Origin: Cyanoderma ruficeps
Taxonomy: Eukaryota; Chordata; Aves; Passeriformes; Timaliidae
NCBI GenBank assembly: GCA_008694505.1
Contig: VZDJ01000090.1
Location: forward strand, 9,541,521 to 9,605,520
Direction of reading: 5' to 3'
DNA length: 64,000 nucleotides
The notes under the pieces were generated by a model that saw only the letters and a list, made by a program, of their open reading frames with translations, searched no databases and had not been told where the DNA came from. Each line of letters begins with the position of its first letter. Position 1 is the stretch's first letter. The position numbers were made by a program, and so were the translations under genes. Shown here one piece after another: positions 14,101-28,138 of this stretch.

Positions 14101-17100
14101 GATATTACCTATTTATGTAAATGAAAAAAATCTTGTTTACTTAAAAATATCTGTAAAATGCATGCATTGCTTAAAATTACCTCTACAGTAAGACTTTTAA
14201 TTTAATTTTTAATTTAATTTTCCCCTCCTGCATGATACCAGGAAAGCAAGACTTTCAGAAAGGGAGCACTGCTCTTGCACATTTTCTGCCTGTATATGTT
14301 ACCTGACAGGCATTCACTGACTGTGGCACATTGCTTTCAATCCTGCAAAGGCAAAACCAGCTACTATTACTTCCCCAAGCCTGAGTCAAATACCCATGGA
14401 AGTGATTGGGGACTCTGCACCCCCACTTCCACAGAACAAGAACCAGGGCCAGATATGTGCATTACATTAATTGTGCAGGATGGGGCACTAACCCTCGTTC
14501 TAAAAGCCTTTCTTTCATACTGCAGCTACATCAAATGTAGAATTGCAAGACAGCACAGAAAAGCACAATTCAGAGACACATAGACTCTCTTCTGAAATTC
14601 AAAGGCAGATGCAAATTACAAGCAGTGAAAAATAGGAAGTGCTGCATTCAGCTTTCTGCCCTGGAACACCATGTAGTAAACTTCCAACCACAGCAAGTGT
14701 AACACGTAGGACTTTGGTTTCATGAAAGGCTTGCTCCAGCCTTCTGCAATAGTTTGGACTGAGCTCTTAGTCAGATGTGATATCTGCAGACTCTGTAAAT
14801 TCCACAAATGACGTAATCTGGGTCAAACTATGAAGAAAAAAAAATCCATATTCATTTTTCTTTTCCCCAGCTGCTATTTCATCTGTTTTACAAGATTTAG
14901 TCCCCCCATAAAATTGTACGGTATTTAAATTCCTAACAAACAGGATGTCTTGGTAAATATAGCAGAGTAATAGACCCATTAGGAACCTTAAAGATTATTG
15001 TAATTAATGTGCTAATAGTTACAAAAATAATATTAATCACGACAATGCATATATATTTATTTAACCCAAACTGGCATCTCTGGACTCAGTCAAGCACAGA
15101 GCAGAGACTTCACCTCTTTTCCTACCTACATTTGCAAAGACCATTTCATTGTACTTCATCAGGGAATTTTTGGAAGCACTTCTTTTTCCTGCTCATCCAC
15201 ATCCTTGACTATATATTCCTAAAAAGCCAGACATTTCACCTAAGTCAAAGATTACATAATGCCTCAGTCCAATCACAGTCCCTGTCTATCCAGGGTCTCC
15301 CAAGGAAGCAGCAATGGAATATGGGATGTTAAGTAAAGGCCTTCCACATACTATCCCATTCTGACACAGTTATTCTGTGGTACATCTTTCAACCAAACAG
15401 CAGGTGTGAGGTGCCTTCCACATGAATTTACAGACATACTCAGAATGCTGTAAGTGTTTCTGACATGGTGTGCATGCATTTCCTTTTTTCTTTCTTTTTT
15501 TTCACAGGGATAGCTGGAGCCATCGTTGTCATTCATGGCATCTAGCAGCTTCCAATCTGACATAAAATCATTCCTTGCCAATATGAAATATCTGCTGGTT
15601 ATGATGCATGCTGTTTCTTATCTCTAAAGATGTGAATGTGTGTTTCAGATATGCACAGCCATACCCTGCTATCTCTTAAGGGTAAGTTTCTGAAAAGTGC
15701 AATGGAAAACAGGTCAATGGATAGCATTTTTTTTTCTCATAAGAAAAAAACTGTTGTAGTAAAGAGAAGAGGCATTCAGGCACTTAATACACATAGATAG
15801 GAGCAGTAAATTGCATTATGAGATCTTTTCCACTTATGTGCCATTAACATTGACCAGAAACATAAGATATTAAAGGCTTATATGCAAAAGGAAGATGCTG
15901 CTGCAAACCACACACTAGGCACCCACACAGTTCTAGAAGATTCAGTGTGATACACAAGCAGCATTGAAACAGGAAAAAATGTGCTGTATTCAGGGGCATC
16001 TGTTTTGTCAGGATGTTATTCATGCAAATATTTTATAAAAACAAGAAATACTTATATCAAAATATAGGGGAAAAAACATAAACACACAGTTAACAGTAAA
16101 ATGTCATTCACATGTTAAGGAAGTTCTGGGATGCCTGCTGCTGATTGTCAGACCTGTTCCAATAGGACTAAGCACCTCAGGGATGTTTTTTGCATAACAT
16201 GGGTGGTAGAAGGCTGAAGGATGGAAAATCAGGGTGATAATGATGGCTAGCAGGTCAGAGAATGAAGCAGCTGGCAATAGAAAACCAAGACAGTAGGCAG
16301 ACCAGCACAGATAGCAAACTCTTTGTAGAGTTTGACATATTTAATATCCATGCGTGTTGCATGTATTTATCTACAGATGAAAGGAATAATCTCAGCTTTA
16401 AGGCATCATAAGCATCAATACTAAAATATATGTTCTTTACTATATTTATGTAGATAGATATAGATTATAGATACAGATATTCACATTTATAAGCCTTATA
16501 TGAGCCTTCTAAGACGCATATAATTGTTTCTACTCTGGAATGCTTAAAAATAAATGAATGGCAATTGCATTTCAGTAATGTATTCTACCAGAGAAATTAA
16601 AACTAAACTTGCCCATCAGGGAAAAAGGCAGGTGCTACATTATTTACATCATGCCTCAAGTGGAAATCACCTAAACGATTTCCAAAAGCCAGAAATTTTC
16701 TCAGTGATTTACTTGCTAATAATATCTATTTGAGTTAAAATCTGTTTTCTTGATGGCAATCTGAAATTTTATTCTGCCTTCTTTGGAATACCGATACAGT
16801 AACAAAGATTTCAGAATAATAGAATGTGCAGTAATTGAACCTTGAGATCATAAGTGTTATTTGGAAGTCTTGAAAAAAATTTTAACTTCTCTCAATTAGA
16901 GTAAAACATAGCAACTTCTTCTTCCAGAGATTTCAGCTACAGATGCAGAAGTGATAGAGAGGTATCATCATTTCTGTCCTAAAACGTTTTTGCTGTCCTC
17001 CCTTAAAAGTCTCTGTTGATTTAAAGTTCTTTTCCCTCACAAAATCTTTATGGTAGCTAACTAGCATAGCTTTCAGATTTTATCTTGCCATATGTTTCAA

Positions 17101-17891
17101 GTTGTGTGCTTCAGTCTGCATCTGCTGAGTATCTGCTATGGTAGGGCTACAACATCAACTCAAAACAATTGGGACTACAGTCTTTAAAATAATTACTCTC
17201 TGCAGCTGTTGAAATCAGAATCTCTAAAAAAAGAAGTTTAAAAGCTGTAGCTTTTCTCCCTCTCTCTCTCTTTCTTTATTTTTATCTAAGGCAGAAACAA
17301 GCACATCTTGATGGGAATTTCTGAATTAAAAGATACAAGCAGATTTTTTTCAAGGTATAATATAAAGACACATTGCTTTAAAGTATGGAATAAAGTTACA
17401 TCTGTCTTTAACCATGATAGGTGATTTAGAGAAAATCTCATTTGGAAAAAAATGTTGTAGTACAATACATCTTAGGCATTAGAATTCTCATTTGAAAATG
17501 ACATCGACTAAGTTCTGCTTTTCAAAAAAAATTGCCGGTTGTCATAAACTGAAGAACTTATTAACAGCTAAAACCCTAGCAATCCTAAGCTTGCTCCTGT
17601 TATGGTTTACGAATGCATTGCCTACCTCTTTATGTCAACAGCTAGACAGCAAAAACAAAATCAACCTGTCTTTCCAGTAAACATATTCAAGCACCTGCAT
17701 GCCGTTAGATGTGGCATCACTACGATGCTTCAGAAGCCATAGAGAAACATTTACAGTACCAAGGAAGAATTTGGTCCTATAGTTAAGGCAGAACTGCTCG
17801 ATTAGACTAATTCATTCACAATCTGAGTGCAGTAGCCATCTTTATCTGTTCCAGTAGTGTTATTTTAAAACTTCTGTAATTAAGATATTAT
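8181..17891. other. Intergenic DNA, no supported gene
   Basis: Includes a short (AC)n at 8269-8280, a tandem TTTAATTTAAT-type repeat at 14195-14222 and a pyrimidine tract containing (CT)n at 17251-17277. The longest open frame outside the CpG island and its surroundings lies at 8500-9141 on the plus strand (213 codons); it is basic, matches no family I know and is not called as a gene. A TG/TA-rich patch is at 13640-13730. Nothing else stands out. Confidence 0.5.
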
Positions 17892-18257
17892 GCTCATAGG
17901 ATTGTAACAAGGGTCAGTTTTAAGGGACCTCAGGAAGTCAAACACAGGATCCCTGTTGAAGGCAGATCAGGTTGCTTACAGCTTTAGTCCAGCCTGGTCT
18001 TGAAATCCTTCAAAGACACAGAACAGCCTTGTTTAGCTACCTGTTCCACTGTCTTACTGACCTCTTGGGGAAAAAGGTTTTTCTTGTATCCAGTTTGAAC
18101 CTCTCTTGTTTAGACTTCTATCCACTACCTCTTGCCTTTCTCAGTGCTCCACCACTTGGAACCTGGCTCCAGCTTCTTGATCACCTCCTGGCTTCTCCAT
18201 ACGAAGCTGCTATTGTGTTTTCCCAGACACTCTCTTCTCCAAAAGGAACAAGTCCTC
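17892..18257 (-). mobile_element. CR1 LINE 3' fragment, old, minus strand
   Basis: Read on the minus strand this is the 3' end of a chicken-repeat-1 (CR1) non-LTR retrotransposon. On the plus strand the landmarks run in the usual antisense order: a decayed terminal octamer region (CTCATAGGATTGTA), then AAGGGACCTCAGGAAGTCA, AGATCAGGTTGCT, CCAGCCTGGTCTTGAA, the reverse transcriptase tail region near 18030-18130, and CTTCTCCAAAAGGAACAAG near 18236. The copy is 5'-truncated, as is normal for CR1, and strongly diverged, which suggests an old subfamily. It keeps no usable reading frame. The left boundary is uncertain by about 10 bases and the right by about 30. Confidence 0.82.
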
Positions 18258-21200
18258 GAGTGACAATGTAAAAGCAAAAAGGTTTTGTACATGTATGAAA
18301 ATAGCAGCGGTGAGTGCATGTAGTGTTATTACTGCTGCTAAAACAAAACCAAAATTTGGCATACTGCTCCTTTGTTAAATAGGGAAAAGAATGATTCTGC
18401 CCCAAATGATTGAAAGTGCAGATTTTCAAAGGTATTTAAGGAAGCTGATTTCTACAGGATTTGGAGGAATCCAAATATCTAGATAGCTTCAGACATTCAG
18501 CCATAACACTGTGAGCAAACACTTTATGGTCACCACAATTGGAGCCCTTAAAGGTTCAGCAAACACAAAACTTACTACTGCAAGCATTTGAGCAGCCACA
18601 TCTGGAATACTTTCAAACCTACAATGAGCACATGCATTAATATTTTCAGACTATTAGCTAAAGAAAGATAGTGCAATTTAAAAACAAAAAACAAAAGGGA
18701 AGGCAACAAATACAGGGACAAAGGATGTGTATGTGATGCTTAGGGGTATGTTTTTATTATAAACCCAGCTATTTTCTTTTTTAATGTGTTAACAAGTTGC
18801 CAAATAAATATCACTACTGTGGTGCTGAGAAACTTAATTTCAAATTTTCAACTAAATCAAGGAGCAATGTCAACACTTCTGTGGCTGCACTGTGCTAAAA
18901 AACCAAAAAAAATCCACAGCAAATTGCTCTGGAGGAGTCTTAATCCATCCATGAGAACTGAATCTCAGTTCTTCTGTTTCTCTGGGAGTTCAGGAGATGA
19001 ATTCTGTCCTTTGGCAACACTCTAGCAATGGCTCTAAGGTTCTCTTTTCAATGAGTTCCTCAATACTGCTGAAATCCACCCGTTTGTGTATCACAATGTT
19101 CAAAATATTAGAACAGCTGCTATAGCAGCATTGGAATACTTCTTCAAATAAAAAATAAGCTTTTTGATTTATTTTTTGATCTACCCAATGATTTCCGCTC
19201 ATTTTACAAGAATGCTGTATTTGGTGGGGATTTATTCCGTTCTCAGATATGTGTCAGAAGAATCTAGAATGTTCAGACAGGTCTCTCCCTGTTACTTCTG
19301 TGCTATAAATTTAAGAATTAATAACTGGGAAATAAATGCAAATTATTTCCAGGTAATAAAATATTATATCCTCATTTTATGAACATTAAGGACAGTTTTA
19401 AAAATGGTGAGGTTCAATCTGCCCAGGCAGACTCTAAGGTAACAATTCCCTTACCTAATTACATCATGATTACCTACGAATTCAGTCACCTTACACATCC
19501 ATACGTGAATGAAGTTACCCATTTTCTGCAGAACTTGCACCATGCATTACATGGGCAGGAGTTGAGAAGCTAATTTGAAAACACTGAAAAAAAAAGAAGA
19601 TGCACAGAAACAATTTCCTTAAACTATTAAGCTACTTCTTGTTTAAAATTTTGAGGAATGGAAGACATACAGAAGAGAACCGGATGTGCTGCTATTATAA
19701 GGGCTAAAAGGTTACACCATTAAAGAATGCATTCTGATAATAAAGTTCACCTGAACCGAGTTTAAAAGAAATTAAAGCATTTTCTTTCTTCTCTTTTAAG
19801 CAGTATTGTACAATTTTATCTTTCTCTCTCTAAATATATACACCTGTATCAGTGTGAAAAAAGTACTAGGATGTAACAAGCAAAAGTATATCTATCAAAC
19901 TAGTGGTTTTTTTTCTTAGCCAACTTCCAAAAAGCACATGGAAGTGCACTAGGTCTGACCTGTGCACTAAATCCAAGGAGCACCAGTTATGAAAAAGGTA
20001 TACAAATACTTGCAAGAATAGAAGAAATTGATTCTGCTATGCTGGTAGTCTTTCCAGGGATCATTGTTGCTTTTTCTAGTCTACCAAATTTTCCACAGGA
20101 ACCCATGGTTTAGGTAGTTTTCCTGGTTTAATGAATGGGTCTCCAATTCTTAAAGCAAGATGGCAATCAAGTATTTACGTAACTGTAAGAATCTCTATTT
20201 GTTTTCAGGGACAGGATGAAGATGGTGATTATATGAAGCAAGTCTTACTCTTTCAAGGTTACTCCTCCCTACTCTGCCTATGTTTTCTCTCTAACTGAAT
20301 GTAGACTGGAAGCACATGGAGAAGGATAAATTATGGATAACAACTTTAATTCATAGCCCTCATAACTGAGAACCTTCAGTAATCTGCACTTACTCTCCTA
20401 TGCACCAGCAAACAAGCTATAAATCTTCTGAATGTTGTTACTAATATGCCTCTCTTTTCCAGCAATCACAAGCAATGTCTCAAAAAAAAAATAGTTGCAC
20501 TCCCACAGTATTGTGGAACAGTTTGATAACCATGGATAGTGGTGAGTTGAAACACAGTTTCAATCTCAATGAAAATAAAAATAGGAGTTTTGAGTTGGTT
20601 ACTTAGGGCACAGACTCATCTAAATCCTTTGCTTTGTTTATTCTCAAACTATTTTTTTCCAAATAGAAGTTGATAACATAGAAAAATTGGGATGAATATG
20701 AAACTAAAAATGTTAACAAAATGAATACTGGATCAAATTCTTCGCATCTTAATTAAGCCATAATTTTGTTTAACAGGAAATTTACTTGATTAAAACCCAG
20801 CCATTATCTGGGGAGTATGGGAGGCACGCTGAGCAACCTGCACAACAACAAAAAAATTCCATTGAAAGCTGCTTGTGACCTGCCAACAGCAACTGCCTAA
20901 AAGATCTCTCTTGAAAGGCAGTGAATTCCACTTGGACTGCCAGAAGCAGCATCTTGCCACCAAGAAGAATGTGGCTAAAGGAAACTAATTCTGGTATGCT
21001 GTGTGTCTGCAACAGCAATGGCTGGAACTAGCTGGGATACAACAGGAGCTCAGAGCAGGATAACTCACCCATACTTACAGGACTTCATGAAGAACATTTG
21101 TGTTCTGTGGTAGCCTGTGGTAGCTGCATCTAGGCTAAAAGGCAATGAAGATGTACTACACATTCTCCACAAAAGCTATTGCCCTGAATCAGCCAAGACT

Positions 21201-24010
21201 GTTCTTTCACTTTGAAGACAAATAGGATGGATTTAAGTAAGTGCATAAACAATTTCTCAGGTCAGCAGTAATTCATGCAAAAATACTGGTGTCTCTTGAC
21301 AATCCAGGAAAGTTTTAATATAAACAAATAACAAATAAAAATCTCAAATTCATACAATATAAACTCCACAATTGCCTGTTCATTAATACCAGCTTGCACA
21401 TTGCTACACAAGAGTGTTAAGATCCCACCAAACAAGCCATTGGAGTAAATTTGAATAACAACAACAACAACAACAAATATAGCTCTGGACAGAAATTATG
21501 CAAAGACTAGCTTAGTAAGCAAAGTATTATGTTTAACGATTTTTTTTTCCTCAAACCTACTGTACGAAAATAAAATACTTGTAAAGTTAGGACTAAAAAG
21601 GACCAAAAATAAGAATGTGAGTTGGCAGACATACAATATGTCTCTGCAACTTTTTTTCACTACTCTTCAGCCTCCTACCAGCTGTAACGGAATAATTTTT
21701 CCACCTTGTTAAAGAGAGGATTATTTCTGAAGCTAATGTACTGTTGTTTAGAAGGCAAAGGTATTTCCAAACTTATTTCCAATCTACTATTTCCCTTATA
21801 TACATATGCATACAATCGTGCAGCCACTGCTGCTGTGTTCCATGTGTTCAAACAGTAGGAGTCATCAGTAACAGCAGCTGCTCTGCATGGGGAACATAAT
21901 ACCCTTCTGAAAATCCAAAACCCAATTCCTACAGCCACGAACAGCCTCAACACTCTGAATCACACTGAGTCACATAATTCCATCCATCTTTTCCCATGAA
22001 TGTTCCATAACGATGATGCTACTGCCCATCTTCTGATCAGAACTTAGGGCCTCATGATGAAAAGTTCATAAGAACAAGTAATTATAATGCCTTTTACATT
22101 ACCTGTAGTAGTCACCTGAGTATCTGTACAAGAAAAGTACCTCTGCCTCCCATGGTTTCCACATAGCTTTGTCTATCTTCAGTTTATTTACAAAAAAATA
22201 ACATGTCCTATGGATTGCATATGTAAGATCTCAAGGATGTTTTCATAAAAAAAGAAAAAAAAATAGACCGAATCATAATTAATTTCATTGCACACAGATG
22301 AAAATCACATTTAACCAACATTATCTAAAACTTCATGTTTCAGCAGGACTTAGCCTCAGTAATGTCTTTGAACAAATACCTTTTGAGGGCAATCTGCTGT
22401 CACAGGAGGATAATGCACCCATTGCAAAGCCCCTGTGCCAATATATTACCTCTCCTTCTGTCATCTCTGGCTCAGCCTCCTCCCTGCTCTTCATTCTGGT
22501 CCTTGTGGTTGGCAGCTATTGAAATAACAAAGACCACAGTATATGACTTGAATGCAAAGGAGATAAATCACCATGCTGCCTGCCTCCTAATAATACCATT
22601 TTCTGGATTATCCATGGCTTCTGCAAAGGCTCCACATATACTTTGGGAAGGACATGAAGGATTCAATACCAAGAAGCATTGGATTAAAAAAAATTCTCAA
22701 ATTCACCCCTCTTAACATTTCCTAAAGAACTGAAGTGGCCCACTTGAAGAGCTTCTCTCAAGAGAAGCTTATTCTCAAGCAACATTCAGAGGAAAAAACA
22801 AGATGTTATAGATTACAGGGCATTATTAGAATTCATGGGACACTGTAGCTGTTCCTGAGTCTTTTATAGACTACTTGTTGATTCAGGAATTCAACAGTTC
22901 ATCCCTTGCCTCAGTTTCCCAATCAAACACAATATAAATAATGACACTGACATTCTTTCTACAAGTGCTGCTGGAACTGTGCACGACGAGCACTTCACAG
23001 AAGCTGCCTCTAAGTACTATTATTCTCTTCTTTTTTTTCTTTTTTTCTTTTTTAAGAGCCACTCAGCTATAAGTGAGATAGATGCCATCTCTAAGAACCT
23101 CTTAAGACCTCAGAATTTGGTTCATACGATACAAGAATTACATGGCTGTGCCATCCTCCGTGTCATCAAGTAGCATTTGACAATGCAACATTAATTTAGT
23201 AGGAGCTCAATTATAGGCTCAAATCCTCCTGGTTGCCTTTTAGAGCATTCTGCTTTTCAAGGGGTTCATGTCTCTCTCAAAAGAGATTTGCAAAAAAAAA
23301 AGTTCACAATGCATGCAAAATTAGTTGCAGTGGTTCAAAAGAAAGTGGAAACCTGTCTGCCTAACAGCAGTGTTCGCTTCAGTAATCTGCATTTATGCCA
23401 CTCTAAAACCTCACCTCTGTTCTCAGAAAACTGAAATTTCATACATTGCTGTGCTGTTTCATTGAAGCAAATTTTAATCTCCGTCCCCATCTCACCCGCA
23501 AAAGGACTTATAAAATATCTACACTCTCTTCCCATTTCCAACTTCTATTTCTTTTGTTTTGACCTTTTATCTATGTGAGAAAGCAACAACGCTGAAATAT
23601 TTATACTTAAAGAGTGGGTGAGTGAATGTGAGCAAGGTGCAGAGAACTGTGATTAATGCACCCATTTTGTTTGTTCAAATAGATTTTACAACTGTCTTAT
23701 GAAAGAACAGCAGGGGAAAAGTTTAATTTAAGGATCAAATTGTTCTTCAGCATACATCTTACACTTAACAAACATTCTTATACAGATGCATCTTCTTAAC
23801 TTGAACTACATATTGAATATACAAATCTGTTGGTGAACAAGTGGCATGCCCACTATTTTGTGCATGTCAGTATCTATCAATAAAGTGGAAAAAAGCCTGT
23901 TCACTTGTAGTGACTGTGTAACATCTTTAGCACAGGGTGAATTTTAAAAAGTACAAAACGAAGAGAAATTCAAACAGTGGGTCAGAAGTAATTCTGTAAG
24001 GAAGAAGACC
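18258..24010. other. Intergenic DNA, no supported gene
   Basis: AT-rich sequence with a microsatellite at 21457-21477, T-rich runs near 21539 and 23030-23055, and a 9-bp hairpin with a 2-base loop at 22750-22769. Open frames are short (at most 126 codons) and carry no recognisable domain. Confidence 0.5.
21457..21477. repeat. (AAC)n microsatellite
   Basis: Seven uninterrupted AAC units on the plus strand inside AT-rich DNA. Confidence 0.9.
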
Positions 24011-24549
24011 TGTTGTAGATTAACCCTGAAAGGCAGCTCAGAGCCACCCAGCCATTGCTCACTCCCCACAGTGGGATGGGTGAGAGAATCAGAGGGGTAA
24101 GAGTGAAAAAACTTGTAGGCTGAGATAAAAACAGTATAAGAGGGAAAAATAAAAGCCATGCATGTTAGCAAAGCAAAACAAGGAATTAATTTACTACATC
24201 CCATGGACAGGCAGGTGTTCAGACATCCCCAGGAAATCAGGGACCCATCATTTGTAGTGGTGATTTGGGAATACAAACACTATCGTTCCAAACATCCCCC
24301 ACATCCCCCTTCTCCACCAGCTTCATGTATTGTGCATGGTGCCGTATGATGTGGAATATTCCTTCAGTCACTTGGAGTCTGCTGTTCCATCCATGTCTCC
24401 CCACAACTTCTTGTAGATCCCTAGCTCTCTCACTCATGAGCTGGTGTGAGAAACAGAAAAGGAATTGACACCGTGCAAGTACTGCTATCCCAAAACACAG
24501 CACCCTAGGAACTATCAGGAAGAAAAGTAACTCTATCCCAGCCAAAACA
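24011..24549 (-). mobile_element. Solo LTR, ERVL-type endogenous retrovirus, minus strand
   Basis: On the minus strand the element opens with TGTTTTGGCTGGGATAGAG, the characteristic start of a family of avian ERVL-type LTRs, and closes near 24011 with a CA-ended 3' terminus. Further landmarks on the plus strand are GGGATGGGTGAGAGAATC, GGCTGAGATAAAAACAGT, CCACAACTTCTTGTAG and GTGTGAGAAACAGAAAAGG, all in the order expected of that LTR read backwards. There is no internal gag-pol sequence on either side, so it is a solo LTR left by recombination. The flanking bases (AGACC left, GTACA right) do not match, so no target-site duplication is visible. The promoter region is decayed. Open frames inside it are incidental. 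Confidence 0.85.
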
Positions 24550-27500
24550 GTACAAGGCTATAGGTGAATTTTCAAGGAACAGGAAAATATCCTGGTGCTG
24601 AGCTCAGCAAGAAGTGAGTAGGTGATTTTTGGTGGAAATGAAAACCAGAGCTAAGGGATCCTTGATCTTCCTGTTTTTCAGAGGAAGGTGGACACAAAAA
24701 AAAGTGGAGAAAAGAATGGACTGGCAGGTTGGAAGCTGCTAGGCTTCAGACAGGCAGAAACCTACCGGTGGGCTAAGACAAAGGAATTAGAGTGGGGGGA
24801 CAGACCAAGAAATAGGCACACATATGATCTGAGATTGACAGAGAATAGAAACAGAAATGATGGGATGAAGCAGAAACATCTTGTCTGTGAAACATAGGAG
24901 ACTGTTTGACAATGAGAGAATAGGGTGAACAGCAAGTCTGCAAATAAATTAGAACTCTGGGTAGCAGAGTCAAGGGAATAAATTGCCCACTGAAAAATGT
25001 CATAGACTTAAAAAGTTAGATCAAATGTAAGCCAGAAAAGTAAAGAGAGGTGGATAAGTCTACCCTAAGCAAAACAGGTAGACTCTCCTTCTTGTTCCTA
25101 ACTGCAAACTTCCAGAACATTAATGCCAGGAAGGTTTGAACCCTTTTGACTGCCATTCCTAACAAAGAACCATTACACACATCCTGACAGAATGAGGATC
25201 TGACCTTGAAATCTACAATGTGCTTGTGAATCCACCTCTTGCAGAGCATGATCCTGAGACAGCTGATAATAATTTTCTTCCAGCCTTTGAGTTGAAGACT
25301 GCTACTAAATACATTTCCAAAATATTAATTATCCATCCTTATCAGAAATTCTCAGCACACTATATTAAAAAAAAAAAAAAAAAANNTAAAAAAAAAAAAA
25401 AAAAGCCCTTGCAGCACTGCTTCTATAATTGCACTGATTATTTTAGCCAATGGAAACACATGGGGCAGCTACTACACTGAGCCTCTCCCACAAGGATGCA
25501 CCAGTAATTGTTATTACCTTCTAAGCTGTGACTGAGCACTGGTGTCTAATCCAACAACCTGTGGTTACATCTTCTGCCAACATAAAATGCCATAAATCTC
25601 CTTCCCAAAACATCTCTACAGCTTCTTGAAGGTAATTACAAAATCATTTTTAGGCAAATACATCCCTTATTATAATTTCTGCAAATCAAAAGTTTTTCAA
25701 GTTTGATTTGATTTTTTTCTATTTTTTTTCTTTAACATAAAGAAAGAAATGCATACAACAGTGTAATGTATTCAACTGAGCCAGGATGATGTACAAGAAT
25801 AACAAATTTCTTTTCCTTCAAAGCACATTTCACTCATCCTATCTAGTTCATCTGTAAACCACCTGTAGCAGGAGCTCTTCCTTGTTCCAGGACAGCAAAG
25901 CTATTTAAAGAGACCAAGCCTTTTGTTCTAATGCAACATACATATGACATAATAATCATAATTTGTACATGGCTAATTCTCAAAATCCATGTGCTAAGCC
26001 TCCACATCTTCAAGTATGTTGATGCATTTCTGCTGATTTAATTAAACTCTCTGTTTTGAACAGTTCAATCACTGCATCCTTTTCAAGGGCTACTATCACC
26101 TTCTGAGGAACCAGCATTACATACATAAGGGAGATATTCCAATACCATTTACCTAGGTCGTGTTGCAATCAAAACAGTCTGGTCCTGAAAACCTTGCAAT
26201 CTTCAAGCATTTAAAAATATAATTTACAAATCTAGCCTCGACAAAAGTATCCAGTTCAATGACTGATGATCAAATGCATTTTTCCAGGATCTGACAACAC
26301 ATGGCTCTGAGGAGCACATCACTAACTGGTGGCCTTTTCATCTCTTGAGGCAGGCCTATGCCTGCCTTGGGTAACTGGCAGTCTGGGAAGAAGCAATTCC
26401 TTTCATTTACTTTGGAATTGCTCTTCCTAATCTACAAGTGCTGATGTAGCACAACTAGGGGCAGACACACTGCAATAAATGTTGCAAGGAAGAAATTGCA
26501 ATGCTGGAACACAGACAGTGAATTCATTTTAATGGTTCTGCATACGGCTACATAAAAAAAAAAGCATCATTGATTTCCTGCTGACCCTCTCTGCCAAGTT
26601 AATAAATGAAAGGTGCATATGCTGAAAGTCATGCAGCATGAGAAAGTCTGCTACTACCATCAAAAGTGTAAAAAAAAACCTATTAGTAGGGTCTGAGGCA
26701 ATACCTGTCACACAAGGAAACTGCCCAGCTTTGGGATGCGCAGAATCCAGTGTCCTAGCATTGAACACCAGTGTGAAGCTGGTACTAACTCTCTATTTTA
26801 AGGCTTCCTTTCCAATTGTCATTTTATTGGCATCTCTCACTTTCTCATTTCTCATTTATTATTTGCATCTCTCAAAGAAGCAGTACTTTGAAGGAGCTGA
26901 ACTCTGCAGTATGGTGCACCTGCTCTACTCAACACTAACTCATCATTCTTCAATGCTTGATCAAGGTTCTTTGGTTCATTCAGGACAAAACGGGAAGAAA
27001 ATTGCTTCTGCAGAAGAGGTAACAAATTTCCTTTGGTCCGAGTGAGTTCTGAGCAGGCATGAAAGACTCTGAGCTGTCTTTGACCTCTCCATCTTCCACA
27101 GAGACCTACAGGTTTGCTCAATTTTCACTGATTTTCTTCAGCCACAAGCAGACCTAAAACCAAGTGGTCTCCAGGTGGATAAAGTACAAACTCTGTTCCA
27201 TATTTTGCACTCAAGCCTTCTATAAAATATGCCTCATTTCTTTCCATCCTCACTTTCACTGCTGTTTTCATAACGCAAAGGAGAAAATCCCCAACATGCT
27301 CTGAATGAGTTACCTCCACTTTTCTCCCCTTGGCTAAGTTTGAAAATTAAACATGAGCACACTAACTAGTACAGGCAGGAGCATTTCACTGAATTGACTA
27401 CCAGCCGTGCTTCTGATCTTTACATTTTTTACCACCTTTCTCTAACCAACAGAAATATAAACGGAGTAGTTTCAGTTTGGGAGTTTGAGGATGAAATCTC

Positions 27501-27738
27501 AGGAACTCTGAATCCTTTCTTTTCATCACCATTGGTTTTCAAACAGATTAGGAAATCTGCTCGTATCTCTAGGGTTCAGTATCTTGTCCAATGTCACAGG
27601 CTGCCAAGCATTTAATGCTCTCACAGAAGCCGAAATCCTCAAATGAAAGGCAAGAAAAAGGTGAAAGCTATTTGAGTACCTACCTTATAAAATGCCATGA
27701 TTTAATGTTGTGATAATGACTGGCAGCACGCAGCAGGG
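24550..27738. other. Intergenic DNA, no supported gene
   Basis: AT-rich DNA without an identifiable gene. It holds a long A homopolymer with two unresolved bases and, at about 26862, an ATTTGCAT octamer, a sequence bound by POU-family factors. One such octamer is not evidence of function. Confidence 0.5.
25367..25404. repeat. A-homopolymer with two unresolved bases
   Basis: About 35 A residues interrupted by NN at 25385-25386 and one T. It could be a decayed poly(A) tail, but I could not identify a retrocopy upstream. The Ns mean its true length is unknown. Confidence 0.9.
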
Positions 27739-28138
27739 ATAAAAGGAGGCTGCTGGCCAGAACAGGCCTCCACTCTCCTCTGTTGCTCTGCCAGGGTGCT
27801 GTCTGCACTTTCTCTGGCCACGTGAGTAGAGCTGGGTAACACAGGCTCAGGCTTGGAAGCTGGGGCAGATTATGACAGAGCTGACCTTGCAGGAATCAAG
27901 CCAGCCCAAGTCTCAGGCACAAGTGACATCAAGGGAACAGATGGGGAACTGCTTCCAGGTGAGGCTGGCACCGACACCAACCACACTCCACTGCTTTGTG
28001 AACAGCCCTGTGGAAAGGCTCCTCAGCCCAAGAGGGAACTTCACAAGCCAGGGCTTGGCTGAGCCCTTCTGAGAACTATGTTTTGCACCAATGGAGACTC
28101 AAGAAAGTCCATCCTACACACAGGCAGCCCAGCTGTGG
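27739..28138 (+). promoter_or_regulatory. Possible TATA promoter and 5' exon(s), speculative
   Basis: ATAAAAG at 27739-27745 sits in a locally GC-richer patch. About 25 to 30 bases downstream is a pyrimidine-rich stretch (27767-27790) where a start site could lie. Good splice-donor matches follow: C|GTGAGTAG with GT at 27822-27823, CCAG|GTGAGG with GT at 27959-27960, and TGG|GTAAGTG with GT at 28139-28140. The arrangement would suit a short non-coding first exon with alternative donors, transcribed towards the CpG island 5 kb away. There is no CpG enrichment and no convincing coding frame. Each motif can occur by chance, so this is a lead rather than a gene call. Confidence 0.2.

Noticed and set aside
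24237..24545. 102-codon minus-strand open frame with a hydrophobic start
   Set aside because: Lies wholly inside the ERVL-type solo LTR.
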